64,000 nt of DNA from Ahaetulla prasina (lineage: Eukaryota; Chordata; Lepidosauria; Squamata; Colubridae): NCBI RefSeq assembly GCF_028640845.1, contig NC_080543.1, forward strand, positions 4,727,959 through 4,791,958. The letters run 5' to 3'. The translations under genes and the position numbers were made by a program. The notes under the pieces are model-generated. The model saw only the letters and a program-made list of their open reading frames with translations. It made no database searches and had not been told where the DNA came from. Below are positions 62,790 through 64,000 of this stretch, one piece after another (within the stretch, counting starts at the first letter, position 1; each line of letters opens with the position of its first letter).

Positions 62790-64000
62790 GTTGAGAGCCA
62801 GTTTGGTCCAGTGGTAAAGCCACCAGGATGGAAAGCAGGAGACGGTGAGTTCTAGTCCCGCCTTAGGCATGGAAAGCCGGCTGGGTGACGTTGGGCCAAT
62901 CACCAGGAGATGGTGAGATCTAGTCCCGCCTTAGGCATGGAAGCCAGCTGGGTGACTTTGGCCAATCACCAGGAGATGGTGAGTTCTAATCCCGCCTTAG
63001 GCATGGAAGCCAGCTGGGTGACTTTGGCCAATCACCAGGAGACGATGAGTTCTAGTCCCGCCTTAGGCATGGAAAGCCGGCTGTGTGACTTTGGGCCAAT
63101 CACCAGGAGATGGTGAGTTCTAATCCCGCCTTAGGCATGGAAGCCAGCTGGGTGACTTTGGCCAATCACCAGGAGACGGTGAGTTCTAGTCCTGCCTTAG
63201 GCATGGAAAGCCGGCTGTGTGACTTTGGGCCAATCACCAGGAGATGGTGAGTTCTAATCCCGCCTTAGGCATGGAAGCCAGCTGGGTGACTTTGGCCAAT
63301 CACCAGGAGACGGTGAGTTCTAGTCCCGCCTTAGGCATGGAAGTCAGCTGGGTGACTTTGGGCCATTCACCAGGAGACGGTGAGTTCTAGTCCCGCCTTA
63401 GGCATGGAAGTCAGCTGGCTGACTTTGGGCCATTCACCAGGAGACGGTGAGTTCTAGTCCCGCCTTAGGCATGAAAGTCAGCTGGCTGACTTTGGCCAAT
63501 CACCAGGAGACGGTGAGTTCTAGTCCCACCTTAGGCATGGAAGCCAGCTGGCTGACTTTGGGCCATTCACCAGGAGATGGTGAGTTCTAGTCCTGCCTTA
63601 GGCATGAAAGTCAGCTGGCTGACTTTGGCCAATTACCAGGAGACGGTGAGTTCTAGTCCCACCTTAGGCATGGAAGCCAGCAGGCTGACTTTGGGCCATT
63701 CACCAGGAGATGGTGAGTTCTAGTCCTGCCTTAGGCATGAAAGTCAGCTGGCTGACTTTGGCCAATTACCAGGAGACGGTGAGTTCTAGTCCCACCTTAG
63801 GCATGGAAGCCAGCTGGCTGACTTTGGGCCATTCACCAGGAGATGGTGAGTTCTAGTCCTGCCTTAGGCATGAAAGTCAGCTGGCTGACTTTGGCCAATC
63901 ACCAGGAGACGGTGAGTTCTAGTCCCACCTTAGGCATGGAAGCCAGCTGGGTGACTTTGGGCCATTCACCAGGAGACGGTGAGTTCTAGTTCCGCCTTAG
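62790..64000 (+). repeat. SINE-derived 64-69-bp minisatellite, intron 11, open at window end
   Basis: The SINE head GAGAGCCAGTTTGGTCCAGT (62790) leads into about 18 units with GGTGAGTTCTAGTCCCGCCT, TTAGGCATGGAAGCCAGCTG and GACTTTGGGCCAATCACCAG. It starts 35 bp after exon 11. Confidence 0.93.

Overview
This is squamate reptile nuclear DNA, most likely from a snake. The evidence is the repeat content: CR1 and L3-type LINEs whose 3' ends run into AATAG or TTATG pentanucleotide arrays, tRNA-derived SINEs, a SINE with a Bov-B-like tail, L2 and RLE-type LINEs, many hAT-like MITEs with 8-bp target duplications, and a GATA/GACA (Bkm-like) composite array. The species call is inference from these families.

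Only one host gene can be supported. Eleven coding exons of a receptor (membrane) guanylyl cyclase lie on the + strand between 30543 and 62755. Joined, they give 796 codons in one open frame: a signal-peptide region, a complete extracellular ligand-binding domain, one membrane span, a juxtamembrane segment and most of the kinase-homology domain. The gene leaves the window at its 3' end, so the dimerisation helix and cyclase catalytic domain are not seen. By my recollection of family sequences the ectodomain fits the olfactory cyclase GC-D (rodent Gucy2d; pseudogene GUCY2EP in humans) better than the photoreceptor cyclases. Every junction has GT/AG sites and compatible phase, so the gene looks intact.

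Layout. 1-30.5 kb is intergenic or upstream sequence: a broken LTR and LINE pieces (0-0.8 kb), long pentanucleotide arrays (1.6-4.4 kb), CR1, L3 and L2 fragments (4.9-9.9 kb), a 1.5-kb polypyrimidine array (11.2-12.7 kb), a target-duplication-bounded L1 inserted into a CR1 (15.4-18.0 kb), nested solo LTRs (23.4-24.5 and 26.5-27.0 kb) and TTC/TTA arrays (28.2-28.5 kb). 30.5-62.8 kb is the gene. Its introns are packed with transposons, several of which have expanded internally into minisatellites while their target duplications stayed intact (33.9-35.0, 39.6-40.3, 43.9-44.4 kb). 62.8-64.0 kb is a SINE-derived minisatellite that runs off the window.

Two non-genic themes stand out. First, a hammerhead-ribozyme-like core occurs in three unrelated sequence contexts in which the putative stem II differs but stays base-paired. 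Second, one tRNA-derived SINE has been turned into tandem arrays at three separate places in this one gene. No protein-coding gene was recognised outside the cyclase; other long open frames are low-complexity or transposon-derived.
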